Source: Streptomyces fungicidicus (GTDB lineage: Bacteria; Actinomycetota; Actinomycetes; Streptomycetales; Streptomycetaceae). From it: a DNA stretch of 64,000 nt. A model generated the notes under the pieces. The model worked only from the letters and a program-made list of their open reading frames with translations. It made no database searches and was not told the origin of the DNA. Position 1 is the first letter of the stretch. Each line of letters begins with the position of its first letter. Where the stretch lies: contig NZ_CP023408.1 in the NCBI RefSeq assembly GCF_003665435.1, positions 496,001 to 560,000 of the forward strand, in the 5' to 3' direction. The translations under genes and the position numbers were made by a program. This document shows positions 8,294 through 16,455 of the stretch, in pieces.

Positions 8294-8989
8294 ATGGAGC
8301 AGTCTGGCACTTCCGCCCTTCTCCAGGGCGCGGTGCAGGACCTCGCTTCCGGTGTGGTCTCCGCCCTTCGGGGCGGGGGCCACCCCCGCGTCGTCCTCCC
8401 GGCGGACACCGGCGGAGCGGCCGGAGAGCTCGCCCTCGCCGCCGTGCGGGTACTGGGCGCGGACGCGATGCTGCCGAGCGTGCTGCTGCGCATCCCGCCC
8501 GACCCGGCGGGAGCGGCCGTGTTCCGCAAGGCGGTCGAGGCCCACCCGCCCCGCGCGGACGCCGCCCCCTCCGTCCGCTGGAGCCACTGGGGCATGGCGC
8601 GCACCCTGCGGCGGATCGATCCCTCCTCTCCCGCCGGACCGCCGGACGAGCCCGGAACCGGAGCGCTCGACGAGGCGGACTGGCAGTCCCTCACCCGTCA
8701 GCTCGCCGTACTTGCCCCGCTCGCCCTGCCCGGCGAGGACTGCGCGGTGAGCCGCGCGGCAGTGCGCCGCCCCGTGGACGTCGCCCGCGGCTTCGTCCGG
8801 GCGGTGCGCCGCAGGGACTGGCGGCAGGCCGCCGGGGCCGGCCGCTGGCTGACGCTGCTGCCCGGCGTCCCGGACACCCTCGGCCTCGTATCCGGTCTGG
8901 ACTTCGTGGAACTGATGGGCGGACAGGACCCGCTCGTCGCCCTCCACGTCCAGGCGGCGCGGCTGATGCGGACCGGGGCGCCCGTGTGA
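8294..8989 (+). CDS. Unknown 231-aa protein of the peptide cassette
   Basis: I do not recognise a family. The ATG at 8294 starts 4 nt after the peptide gene stop. The protein is Ala/Leu-rich with an N-terminal region (residues 1-75) of alternating hydrophobic strands and helices (VVLPADTGGAAGELALAAVRVLGADAMLPSVLLRI). A WSHWGMARTLRRI segment lies near residues 95-107, and the C-terminal half is helical (PVDVARGFVRAVRRRDWRQA). There is no signal peptide, no obvious membrane span and no metal-binding cluster. It ends in a GTGA overlap with the next gene, so stoichiometric co-expression is likely. It may be a partner or carrier of the HLTDWG proteins. Confidence 0.75.
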   Translation: MEQSGTSALLQGAVQDLASGVVSALRGGGHPRVVLPADTGGAAGELALAAVRVLGADAMLPSVLLRIPPDPAGAAVFRKAVEAHPPRADAAPSVRWSHWGMARTLRRIDPSSPAGPPDEPGTGALDEADWQSLTRQLAVLAPLALPGEDCAVSRAAVRRPVDVARGFVRAVRRRDWRQAAGAGRWLTLLPGVPDTLGLVSGLDFVELMGGQDPLVALHVQAARLMRTGAPV

Positions 8990-9957
8990 CCGCGCCCGAC
9001 GGAGCCGGGGACGTCCGGGGAGTCGCCGAGGACGCGCTCGCCTGGGTGGACGCGCGGCGCGCCGGCTTCGCCCTGGGCGAGGACGCGCTGTCCGCCGACG
9101 GAGAGGTCGACAGGAGCTGGAAGCCGCTCGGCGAACTCGCCCAGGTCTGCGCCACCGTCACCCGCCGCACCGCCCGCTCCGATCCGCTGAACGCCCGGGC
9201 CCGCGCCCTGCTGGACTTCGCCTGGCGGGAGACGGAGGAGGGCGAACTGCTGCTGCGGCTGCAGCGACTGGAACCCTTCGCGACGTACCCGCTGGAGGTG
9301 TACGCCTCCCTGGCCGCGGCCGGTTTCCGCCACCCCGCGTTCGAGGCGGCGGCCGCGGTGGTGGCGGGCACCCGGGGATGGCGGCTCACCGAACAGGACC
9401 CCACCCGGCGGCTCGGCGTCCGGTGCGCCGAGGAACGCTGCGGCATCCGCCCGCGCGGGCAGGCGCCGCCCGCGCCGCGGGGCACCTGGCTCGGCGGACT
9501 GCCCGAACCCTGGACCTTCGAACGCGCCGCCGGATACGCCCTCACCCACGTCGTCTTCCACCTCACCGACTGGGGACGCGCCGACGATGCCCTGCCGCCT
9601 GACCTGGCCCGCTACCTGGCCGACTGGCTGCCGCCCTGGCTGGACACCTGCCTGGACGCCGGGATGTGGGATCTGGCCGCCGAGCTGCTGGCCGTGGCCG
9701 CGACCCTGCCCCGCCCCACGGACGACACCGTCCCACCGGACGCCTGGCGGCGCCTCGGCGCGGCGCGGGATCCCTCGGGCGCGATCCGGGAGGTGGGCCG
9801 CGAGGACGGGGACGGCGAAGCGGGCGACCCCGCACGGTACTTCGCCCACCACTACCACTCCACCCTGCTGGCCGCCTTCGCGGCCGTACTGACCACCGCA
9901 CGCCCGGCCGGCCGACCCGCCGGCCCGCGGCACGGCGGACAAGGAGCGCCGGCATGA
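8986..9957 (+). CDS. HLTDWG-motif protein A (DUF6895-like)
   Basis: This 323-aa, largely helical protein uses a GTG start that overlaps the preceding stop. It is a clear paralogue of the next gene. Shared blocks include KPLGELA near residue 43, LLDFAWRET near residue 72, a PTRRL motif, EPWTFERAAGYALTHVVFHLTDWG near residue 180, LPPDLARYLADWLP and a terminal YHSTLLAAFAAVL. The invariant His/Asp/Trp cluster (THVVFHLTDWG) looks like a catalytic or metal-binding site on an alpha/alpha helical fold. From memory it resembles what databases call DUF6895, a family of unknown function; this was not checked. Differences from its paralogue lie mainly in the middle (RCAEERCGIRPR). Function unknown; probably a modifying enzyme of the cassette. 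Confidence 0.78.
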   Translation: MTAPDGAGDVRGVAEDALAWVDARRAGFALGEDALSADGEVDRSWKPLGELAQVCATVTRRTARSDPLNARARALLDFAWRETEEGELLLRLQRLEPFATYPLEVYASLAAAGFRHPAFEAAAAVVAGTRGWRLTEQDPTRRLGVRCAEERCGIRPRGQAPPAPRGTWLGGLPEPWTFERAAGYALTHVVFHLTDWGRADDALPPDLARYLADWLPPWLDTCLDAGMWDLAAELLAVAATLPRPTDDTVPPDAWRRLGAARDPSGAIREVGREDGDGEAGDPARYFAHHYHSTLLAAFAAVLTTARPAGRPAGPRHGGQGAPA

Positions 9958-10871
9958 CCGACACCCGCCTGATCCACCGCGTCGGGGCCGACGCCATGGA
10001 GTGGCTGTGGGCCCACCGCGACGGCTTCCGCCTGGACCCCGACGCGGACCCGGAGGTGGGATTCCTCGAACGCTTCAAACCCATCGGCGAACTCGCCCTG
10101 ATCTGCGGCGTGCTGTTCCGTGAGGGCGTCGCCGGATCCCGCCAGGCCGAACTGGCCCGCCGGCTGCTCGACCACGCCTGGCGCGAGACCCTGGACGGCG
10201 GCCGCATGCTCGTGCGCGGACAGCGGACCGAGCCGATCTCCCCCATCCCCTTCGAGGTGTACCTGCCGTTCCGGGAACTCGGCCACCGGCAGCCCGAGAT
10301 GGAACGCGCCGTCCTGCTCCATCACGGCCTCGAGAGCCGGCAGGCGTTCGAGGCGCCTCCCACCCGGCGGCTCGCGCTCTCCGCGTTCCAGCGCCGCTTC
10401 GGACTCACCCCCCGGCCCCCGGAGGCCGAGGCACTGCGCGCCACCTGGCTGGCCCGCACCCCCGAACCCTGGACCGTCGAGGGGCACATCGCCTACGACA
10501 TCACGCACTGCGTGTTCCACCTGACCGACTGGGGGGAGAACCCGGGCGGGCTGCCCCCGGACCTCGCCCGCTACCTCGGCACCTGGCTGCCGGTGTGGAT
10601 CGACGACTGGCTGGACCTGCGGCGCTGGGACCTGCTCGGCGAACTCCTCGTCGTCGACGCCTGCCTGCCCCGCCCCACCCTGGACGAGCCGGCCTGGGAG
10701 GCCTTCGCCGCCGCCCAGCAGCCGGACGGCGCGATGCCCGCGGTCCGCACGATGCCCGAGGGCGACGAGGAAGCGGTGTTCGACGTCGTCTACCACTCCA
10801 CGCTGGTCGCCGCCTTCGCCTCCGCCCTGGCCACGTCCCACGCCCTGACCGCGCTGGCCCGCGCCTCATGA
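9954..10871 (+). CDS. HLTDWG-motif protein B (DUF6895-like)
   Basis: This 305-aa paralogue of the preceding protein overlaps it by an ATGA. It keeps LLDHAWRETLDGG, EPISPIPFEVY, PTRRLALS, EPWTVEGHIAYDITHCVFHLTDWG and the C-terminal YHSTLVAAFASAL. The tandem arrangement of two diverged copies suggests either a heterodimer or two consecutive reactions. Acidic and aromatic residues are spread through repeated helical units (for example WDLLGELLVVDACLPRPT followed by QQPDGAMP). This layout is reminiscent of alpha/alpha-barrel enzymes, though I cannot name a fold with certainty. It overlaps the serine hydrolase gene downstream (ATGA), tying it to the same transcript. Confidence 0.78.
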   Translation: MTDTRLIHRVGADAMEWLWAHRDGFRLDPDADPEVGFLERFKPIGELALICGVLFREGVAGSRQAELARRLLDHAWRETLDGGRMLVRGQRTEPISPIPFEVYLPFRELGHRQPEMERAVLLHHGLESRQAFEAPPTRRLALSAFQRRFGLTPRPPEAEALRATWLARTPEPWTVEGHIAYDITHCVFHLTDWGENPGGLPPDLARYLGTWLPVWIDDWLDLRRWDLLGELLVVDACLPRPTLDEPAWEAFAAAQQPDGAMPAVRTMPEGDEEAVFDVVYHSTLVAAFASALATSHALTALARAS

Positions 10872-11956
10872 CGACGGCACGCCGCACGCCCTGGCCCGGC
10901 GTCCCGGCCGACGAGGCGGCCCCCGCCCGCGGGGCGGCGGACCCCGCCGCCGACGCGCGCCTGCGCCGGCGGCTCGACGAGGCGGTCGCCGCGGCGGACG
11001 CCCCCGACACCGTCTTCGCCGTCTCCCGCCACGGCCGCCGCACCGTACGCACCGGAGGGACCGCGCCGCCCCCGCCGCGCCCGCGCGACACCCTCCGCTA
11101 CGAGATCGGCTCGGCCACCAAGACGTTCACCGGGCTGCTGCTGGCCCGGCTGGCGGACGGCGGCGCGCTGACCGGCGGGGAGTCCGCCGCCGCCCTCCTG
11201 GACGGCGGCCGGCCGCCCGGCCCGGCACCGGTCACCCTCGCCCACCTCGTCACCCACACCGGCGGGCTGCCCGCGCTCCCGGCCGGCTTCCACGCCCGGG
11301 CCCTGCCCGCCTGGCGCAGCAACCCCTACGCCCGCTGCCCCGACGACCACGTCGTCGACGCCTTCCTGCGCCACCGCCCCCGTCACCGCCCTGGCACCCG
11401 CTGGCGGTACTCCAACTTCGGGGTCGCCGTGCTCGGCCACGCCCTGGCCGCGGCGACCGGCACACCGTGGGAGGACCTGATCACCGGCCGGCTGCTCGAA
11501 CCCCTGGGCCTGCGGGACACCGCCCTGCGGGCGGAGCCCGGCGGGCCCGACGCCACCGGGCACGGCAAGGACGGCAGGACGCCGCTGCCCGCCTTCGACG
11601 CGGGTGGCTTCCAGGCGGCCGGCGCCGTCCGGGCCACCCCGCACGACCTGCTCACCTTCCTGGAGGCCCATCTCGACCCCGCCGGGTCGCCCCGGCTGGC
11701 CGGCGCGCTGCGCTCCGTACAAACGCCGCTGCTCCGCCGCGGACTCGGGCACCGGCACGTCCACACCGTCGCCTGGTTCCGGCACCCCGCGGACGGCGGC
11801 CCGCTGTACTTCCACGGCGGGGCGACCATGGGCCAGCAGGCGTTCCTCGGATTCCGGCCCGACACCGGCACCGCCCTCGCGGCGGTGTGCACCCGCCGCT
11901 TCCGGGCCCGCGACCCGTTCGTGGCCGGCGCGTACGCCCTGCTCGCGGAGGAGTGA
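10868..11956 (+). CDS. Serine hydrolase, beta-lactamase/penicillin-binding-protein fold
   Basis: This 362-aa protein has all three active-site motifs of the class C beta-lactamase/esterase superfamily: SATK (Ser82-Lys85), Y181-S-N183 in RYSNFGVAVLG, and H316-G-G in LYFHGGATMG. There is no signal peptide, so it should act in the cytoplasm, unlike penicillin-binding proteins. Cytoplasmic members include esterases, D-amino-acid peptidases and the stand-alone peptide cyclases of some nonribosomal pathways. As last gene of the peptide cassette it could hydrolyse, transfer or cyclise a peptide product; that is inference. It ends before a strong bidirectional terminator. Confidence 0.88.
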   Translation: MTTARRTPWPGVPADEAAPARGAADPAADARLRRRLDEAVAAADAPDTVFAVSRHGRRTVRTGGTAPPPPRPRDTLRYEIGSATKTFTGLLLARLADGGALTGGESAAALLDGGRPPGPAPVTLAHLVTHTGGLPALPAGFHARALPAWRSNPYARCPDDHVVDAFLRHRPRHRPGTRWRYSNFGVAVLGHALAAATGTPWEDLITGRLLEPLGLRDTALRAEPGGPDATGHGKDGRTPLPAFDAGGFQAAGAVRATPHDLLTFLEAHLDPAGSPRLAGALRSVQTPLLRRGLGHRHVHTVAWFRHPADGGPLYFHGGATMGQQAFLGFRPDTGTALAAVCTRRFRARDPFVAGAYALLAEE

Positions 11957-11969
11957 CGGCCCCGGGGAA

Positions 11970-12009
11970 ACGGCGCCGGCGGCGGCCTCCGGGCCACCGC
12001 CGGCGCCGT
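11970..12009. terminator. Bidirectional hairpin terminator
   Basis: A perfect 13-bp stem (ACGGCGCCGGCGG at 11970-11982 paired with 11997-12009) with a 14-nt loop lies between the convergent hydrolase and protease genes. There is no U-tract, as is usual in Streptomyces. Confidence 0.75.
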
Positions 12010-12022
12010 ACCGGTCACCGCG

Positions 12023-13393
12023 TCACAGCCGCTGCCACAGCGCCGGAGTGCCCGCGGGCGCCCACGCGCCCTGGGCCTGGTGGGTCTGCAGGCACTGGTA
12101 CCGCACCCCGTCACGGGTCACCGTGGCGCCGGCCTCGTAGACCCGGCCCGCGGTCCACGCCTTCGCGCCGTCGTCCTGCGAGTCCGGCGCGGTCTGCGCG
12201 GCGGCGGTGGTCAGGGTGAGCCCGAAGTCGCCGAGGATCGGGTTGACCGGCTGGTAGTACGTCGTGCCGCCGCTGCTGCAGTCACCGGAACCGCCGGAGG
12301 TCACGCCCTGCGCCTGGGAGCCCGCGAGGAACGGCCCGCCCGAGTCGCCCGGCTCCGCGCACACCGTGGTCCGGGTCAGCCCGTCCACCCTGCCCTCGGC
12401 GTAGCTGACGCTGGTGTCGTGCTGCTCGATGGTCCCGCAGTGCCATCCGGTGGTCGAGCCGGAACGGCACACCGACGCCCCGACGAGTGCCTGCGCCGAG
12501 CCGGTGACCTGCACCTCCTGACCCGACTGCGCCTTCACGTCCGGCGTCGGCGTCCACTGGGCGTTCGCCGCCACCCACGCCATGTCCTTGCCGGGGAACG
12601 TGGAGGCCTGGAAGGTGCCCTGCGCGGTGCGGTCGTACCCGGTCGTGGTCGCGCCCGCCCTGCCGCAGTGACCGGCGGTGGCGAAGCCGCCCTGCTGGCC
12701 CTTGGTGACGGAGAATCCGACGGAACAGCGCGCGGAGTCGTCGATGTAGAACGCGTCGCCGCCGGTGATGTCCTGCAGCAGGCGCGGCCGCACCGTCGTC
12801 ATCCGGATGCCGACGTCCTCGCCCTCGAGCCCCGCGGCCTTGATGAAGGCGGCGCCGGCCTCCTGGCTGGCCGCCTGCACCATGATCCGGTTCTTCGGCA
12901 CGTCGACGTACCAGACCGGCGTGTCGAGGGTCTTCGTACGCTCGGCCGCCGCGTCCAGCTTCGCCTTGGCCGCCTGCAGACCGGCCAGGGTCCGCCGCAC
13001 CACCTTCGCCGTGGCGCCCTGCGCCTCGATGGCCTGCACGTCCTCCGTGCCGGTGGTCGCGACCGTGAGCTTCTCGGACGTCCTGCCGTGCACCCAGGCG
13101 CCCGCGAACCGCTCGCCGAGCGCGTTGCGCAAGCGTCCCGCGCGGGTGCCCGCCTCCGCCTCGTTGACCAGCCGCTCGGAGGCCTGGGCCTCGTCCAGTT
13201 CCAGATCCCGTTCGAGGGCGGCGAGCAGATGGGGCGACGGCCGGTCGGCGCCGAGGGTCTGGGCGGCGCCGGGCGTCGGCCCCCCGACGGGCGCGGCATC
13301 GGCCGCCGCGGCGCAGGGGAGCCCGGCGAGGACGAGGGCGCCGAGCGCCGTGAGGGCCGACCGGCGCGCGGTCCGGGCGTGTCTGAGGACCAT
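12023..13393 (-). CDS. Secreted S1 serine protease with chitin-binding tail (streptogrisin C-like)
   Basis: This 456-aa preproprotein has a typical signal peptide (RRSALTALGALVLAGLPCAAAADA), then an alpha-lytic-type propeptide of about 170 residues. The mature chymotrypsin-fold domain begins near DITGGDAFY. The catalytic triad is His242 (TAGHCG), Asp270 (KDMAW) and Ser351 (GDSGGP). After a linker, residues about 410-456 (AWTAGRVYEAGATVTRDG...WQRL) form a CBM5/12 chitin-binding module, the architecture of streptogrisin C. The enzyme is extracellular, activated by self-cleavage, and probably attached to chitin or fungal walls while degrading protein. An AAGGAGA ribosome site precedes ATG 13393. 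Confidence 0.94.
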   Translation of the reverse strand: MVLRHARTARRSALTALGALVLAGLPCAAAADAAPVGGPTPGAAQTLGADRPSPHLLAALERDLELDEAQASERLVNEAEAGTRAGRLRNALGERFAGAWVHGRTSEKLTVATTGTEDVQAIEAQGATAKVVRRTLAGLQAAKAKLDAAAERTKTLDTPVWYVDVPKNRIMVQAASQEAGAAFIKAAGLEGEDVGIRMTTVRPRLLQDITGGDAFYIDDSARCSVGFSVTKGQQGGFATAGHCGRAGATTTGYDRTAQGTFQASTFPGKDMAWVAANAQWTPTPDVKAQSGQEVQVTGSAQALVGASVCRSGSTTGWHCGTIEQHDTSVSYAEGRVDGLTRTTVCAEPGDSGGPFLAGSQAQGVTSGGSGDCSSGGTTYYQPVNPILGDFGLTLTTAAAQTAPDSQDDGAKAWTAGRVYEAGATVTRDGVRYQCLQTHQAQGAWAPAGTPALWQRL

Positions 13394-13551
13394 TCGGACG
13401 TCTCCTTCGTTCGTGGTGCGAAGCTGCGGAGGAGACTTAGGCCTTGCCCGGGGCACCCGACGCGATGTCAGGACACGCCGGAATTCCCGCGATAGTGCCT
13501 GAAACCGACCCGAGTGCAGTAAGCGCGCCCGCCGCCGGCCACCCGTACGGG

Positions 13552-15216
13552 TCACACCGGCGTCAGCCCCGGCGAGCCCGCCTTGGTGACGAAGGAGGCG
13601 GCCGTGGAGACCGCGGCGCCCGGCGTCGTCACCACCGGGACGACCCGGTAGTCGGCCCGGGCGGTCTCCCGGCCCAGTTCGACGCGCACATAGCCGCGCC
13701 GCCCGTCGTAGAACCTCAGGTGGGGGTTGGCCCGCATGTACGTGTCCCAGTTGGCGGGCCGCGCCGACCCGTCGCGGCCGCTGGCCACGGAGGAGCAGGT
13801 CAGCTCCGTGCCCAGGGTGGCGGAGCCGGGGTCGTCGAAGTCGTCCTTGATGTCGAAGGCGTACGCGACGTGGACGTCGCCCGTAAGGACCAGCCAGTTG
13901 CCGACACCGGCCGCCTTCGCGCCGGCGACCAGGCGGCCGCGGCTCGCCCGGTACCCGTCCCAGGCGTCCATGGAGACCTTGGCCTCGGCGTTCAGGTCCA
14001 TCCTGCGCTGCGAGAAGCACACCTGCTGGGGCATCACGTTCCACAGCGCCGTCGAGGCGCCCCACCCGTCGAGCAGCCAGCGCTCCTGGGCGTCGCCGGT
14101 GAGGGTGCGCGCCGGGTCGTCCGACTCGGGGCCGGGCACGTGCGAGGTGTCGCCGTAGGCCTGGTCGGAGCGGTACTGGCGGGTGTCGAGGAGGTCGAAC
14201 TGGGCGAGCGTCCCCCAGTGCAGCCGGCGGAACAGCTGGGCGTCGGGGCCCTGGGGGAGCTGGTCGGCGCGCAGCGGCTGGTTCTCCCAGTAGGCGCGGT
14301 AGGCGGCGGCGCGGCGGGCCAGGAACTGCGCCGGGTCGCTGCCGTTCTCGTCGGCCGCGCCCGCGTAGTTGTTCTCGGTCTCGTGGTCGTCCCAGGTGAC
14401 GACGAAGGGGTGCGCGGCGTGGACGTCCCGCAGATCGGGGTCGCTCTTGTAGAGCGAGTACCGCATCCGGTAGTCCGTCAGCGTCGTCGTCTCGCGGTTG
14501 AACACGTCCGGCAGGACGACGTCGGTGTAGCCGCGGGCGCCGCCCGCGGAGTCGACGGCGTACTCGTAGAGGTAGTCGCCGAGGTGGAACACCACGTCGA
14601 CGTCCTCCTGGGCGAGATGCCGGTGCGCCGTGTAGTAGCCGTCGTGGTACGCCTGGCAGGCGACCGCCGCCAGCCGCAGGCTCGATGTGTCGTCGCCGGC
14701 CGGGGGAGCGGTCCGGGTGCGGCCGGCCGGGCTGATCCAGGCGCCCGTGCGGAACCGGTAGTGGTAGCGGCTGCCCGGCGCGAGGCCCCGCACGTCGACG
14801 CGCACGCTGTGCCCGTACTCCGGAAGGGCCAGGGCGGTGCCCCGCTGCACCACCACGGCGAAGTACTCGTCGAGCGCGACCTCCCAGGAGACCTCCACCC
14901 GCTGCTGCCCGAGCCCTCCGTCCGGGGCGAAGGGGACCGGGGCGAGCCGGGTCCACAGGAGCACCGAGTCCGGCAGCGGGTCCCCGGAGGCGACTCCGAG
15001 GGTGAACGGGTCGTCGGCGAGGCGGGCCGTGTCGAGCCGGGGCGCGGCGAAGGCGCCGCGCGCGGGCAGGTTGGTGGTGAAGGCGAGGGCGGCGGCCGCG
15101 GCGGTGACGGTCAGGAAGCGACGGCGGGCCACATGCCGTGCGGCGGCGCGCAGTTCGGCGTCGTGCGGGGTGAAGGCGGGACCGTGAGGCGGTCCGGTAC
15201 GGCCCGACAGCGCCAT
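13552..15216 (-). CDS. phoD: PhoD-type alkaline phosphatase/phosphodiesterase, Tat-exported
   Basis: This 554-aa protein has a twin-arginine signal (ARRRFLTVTAAAAALAF, residues 30-46) and the metallophosphatase motifs of PhoD: VFHLGDYLYEY, FVVTWDDHETENNY and LVLTGDVHVAYAF. These give the Fe/Ca-binding Asp, Asn and His ligands. An N-terminal fibronectin-like subdomain precedes the catalytic core. Known members act outside the cell on phosphodiesters such as teichoic acids and phospholipids during phosphate starvation. The start ATG 15216 has GAGAGGA upstream. I searched the upstream region for tandem PHO boxes without finding a convincing array. It lies 158 bp upstream of the protease gene, so probably a separate transcript. 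Confidence 0.93.
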   Translation of the reverse strand: MALSGRTGPPHGPAFTPHDAELRAAARHVARRRFLTVTAAAAALAFTTNLPARGAFAAPRLDTARLADDPFTLGVASGDPLPDSVLLWTRLAPVPFAPDGGLGQQRVEVSWEVALDEYFAVVVQRGTALALPEYGHSVRVDVRGLAPGSRYHYRFRTGAWISPAGRTRTAPPAGDDTSSLRLAAVACQAYHDGYYTAHRHLAQEDVDVVFHLGDYLYEYAVDSAGGARGYTDVVLPDVFNRETTTLTDYRMRYSLYKSDPDLRDVHAAHPFVVTWDDHETENNYAGAADENGSDPAQFLARRAAAYRAYWENQPLRADQLPQGPDAQLFRRLHWGTLAQFDLLDTRQYRSDQAYGDTSHVPGPESDDPARTLTGDAQERWLLDGWGASTALWNVMPQQVCFSQRRMDLNAEAKVSMDAWDGYRASRGRLVAGAKAAGVGNWLVLTGDVHVAYAFDIKDDFDDPGSATLGTELTCSSVASGRDGSARPANWDTYMRANPHLRFYDGRRGYVRVELGRETARADYRVVPVVTTPGAAVSTAASFVTKAGSPGLTPV

Positions 15217-15412
15217 CGGGTGTCCTCTCGTACGGGGTCGGGCGCAGGCCGGGGATGACGCGGGCAGGCGCGCGGAGCTGCATGCTAAGCAGACAAAATG
15301 CGCGAAAAGGGTGTGCCGTGCGGGGTGTTCACACGGGAGGCGGTACGCGGACCGGGGTCCGGACGGCGAGAGGCGCCGCCGGCCGGTACCGGCGGCGCCC
15401 CGTGACGAAGGG

Positions 15413-16174
15413 TCAGGCGGTCGGGGTCCGCGCGCCGGCGCCCGCGTGCGCGCGGACCGGCAGGTGGTAGACGTGGAAGGCGCGGCCGATGACCGGCTGC
15501 GCGACGTTGCGCACCTTCACGCCTCCCGTGGTCATGCCGTGCTCGGTGCCGGCGTGCGCGTGCCCGTGCACGGCGAGGTCGGCGCCGGCCGTGTCGATCG
15601 CCTCGGCCAGCAGATAGCTGCCCAGGAACGGGTAGATCTCCAGCGGCTCCCCGGCCAGGGTCTCCGGAACGGGGGAGTAGTGGGTGAGCGCGACCCGGAC
15701 GTCGCAGCCCTCGTCGTCCAGCCCCTCCAGGGCGGTCCGCAGGCCGTCGGCGCACCGTCGGGACAGCCGGACGAACTCCTTCATCACCGGCTCGCCGAAC
15801 TCCCCCGCGCTCGCCCCGACGAAACCGCCGCCGAACCCCTTGGTGCCGGCCACCCCGACCCGCGCGTCCCCGGCCCGCACGACCGTCGACTCCCCCTCCA
15901 GGACCTCGGCGCCGGCGTCCCGCAGCACGGCCGTGACCTCGTCCTGCCGGTCGTCGTGGTGGTCGTGGTTGCCGAGCACCGCGACGACCGGGACGCCCAG
16001 GCCCCGGATCTCGTCGGCCACCACCCGGGCCTCCTCCACGGTGCCGTGCCGGGTCAGGTCCCCGGCCAGCAGCAGGAGGTCCGCGCACTCGGGCAGGGTG
16101 TCGAACGCGGGGCGGAGGGAGCCCCGGGTGTCCGGCCCCATGTGGATGTCGCCGACGGCGGCGATCCGGATCAT
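15413..16174 (-). CDS. Calcineurin-like metallophosphoesterase
   Basis: This 253-aa cytoplasmic protein carries the five metallophosphoesterase motifs in order: AVGDIHMG (residues 5-12), LLAGDLTRHG, VLGNHDHHDD, a TKGFGG segment, ALTHYSPVPETL, and HGHAHAGTEHG near residue 215. It fits the Icc/YkuE-like phosphodiesterase branch. Its ATG overlaps the stop of the BON-domain gene (ATGA), and a nucleotidyltransferase gene precedes that, so the three form one operon. The substrate is unknown; possible substrates include cyclic nucleotides or nucleotide-sugar pyrophosphates. Confidence 0.88.
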   Translation of the reverse strand: MIRIAAVGDIHMGPDTRGSLRPAFDTLPECADLLLLAGDLTRHGTVEEARVVADEIRGLGVPVVAVLGNHDHHDDRQDEVTAVLRDAGAEVLEGESTVVRAGDARVGVAGTKGFGGGFVGASAGEFGEPVMKEFVRLSRRCADGLRTALEGLDDEGCDVRVALTHYSPVPETLAGEPLEIYPFLGSYLLAEAIDTAGADLAVHGHAHAGTEHGMTTGGVKVRNVAQPVIGRAFHVYHLPVRAHAGAGARTPTA

Positions 16175-16434
16175 GACAGCTCCTCCGCGTGGTCGGGCGA
16201 CGAGGTCTCGGTGACCACCAGGTCGCAGTGCACCTCGAGTCCGGCGAGCTCCTCCCGCACGGTGCTCAGCACGTCCTCGCGGCACCCGGCCGACGGGACG
16301 GTCCCGGTGACCAGTACGGCCCCGCCGCGCACCTCGGCCCGCACCCCGAGTTCGCCGAGCTCGCCCGAGGCGAGACGGTCCTGGAGATGGGCGACGCGGT
16401 ACTCCGTGCTCCGCGCCGCGTCGTGGGTGTCCAT
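16171..16434 (-). CDS. Small BON-domain protein
   Basis: This 87-aa protein consists almost entirely of a BON domain (VRAEVRGGAVLVTGTVPSAG...VREELAGLEVHCDLVV), about residues 28-75. Unlike outer-membrane OsmY-type proteins it has no signal peptide. BON domains are thought to contact membranes or ligands. It sits between the nucleotidyltransferase (21 bp upstream) and the phosphoesterase (4-bp overlap), and may be an accessory unit of those enzymes. ATG 16434 follows a GGAAGGAA site. Confidence 0.82.
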   Translation of the reverse strand: MDTHDAARSTEYRVAHLQDRLASGELGELGVRAEVRGGAVLVTGTVPSAGCREDVLSTVREELAGLEVHCDLVVTETSSPDHAEELS

Positions 16435-16455
16435 GAGGGTTCCTTCCGTGGCCGT

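Noticed and set aside
13394..13551. Possible operon of phoD with the downstream protease
   Set aside because: A 158-bp spacer with its own ribosome site and AT-richer pocket suggests separate transcription; no evidence for coupling.
15325..15337. GTTCACACGGG near the phoD upstream region as a possible PHO box
   Set aside because: Only one unit with partial match, on the non-coding strand; streptomycete PHO boxes need at least two direct repeats of the GTTCACC type.
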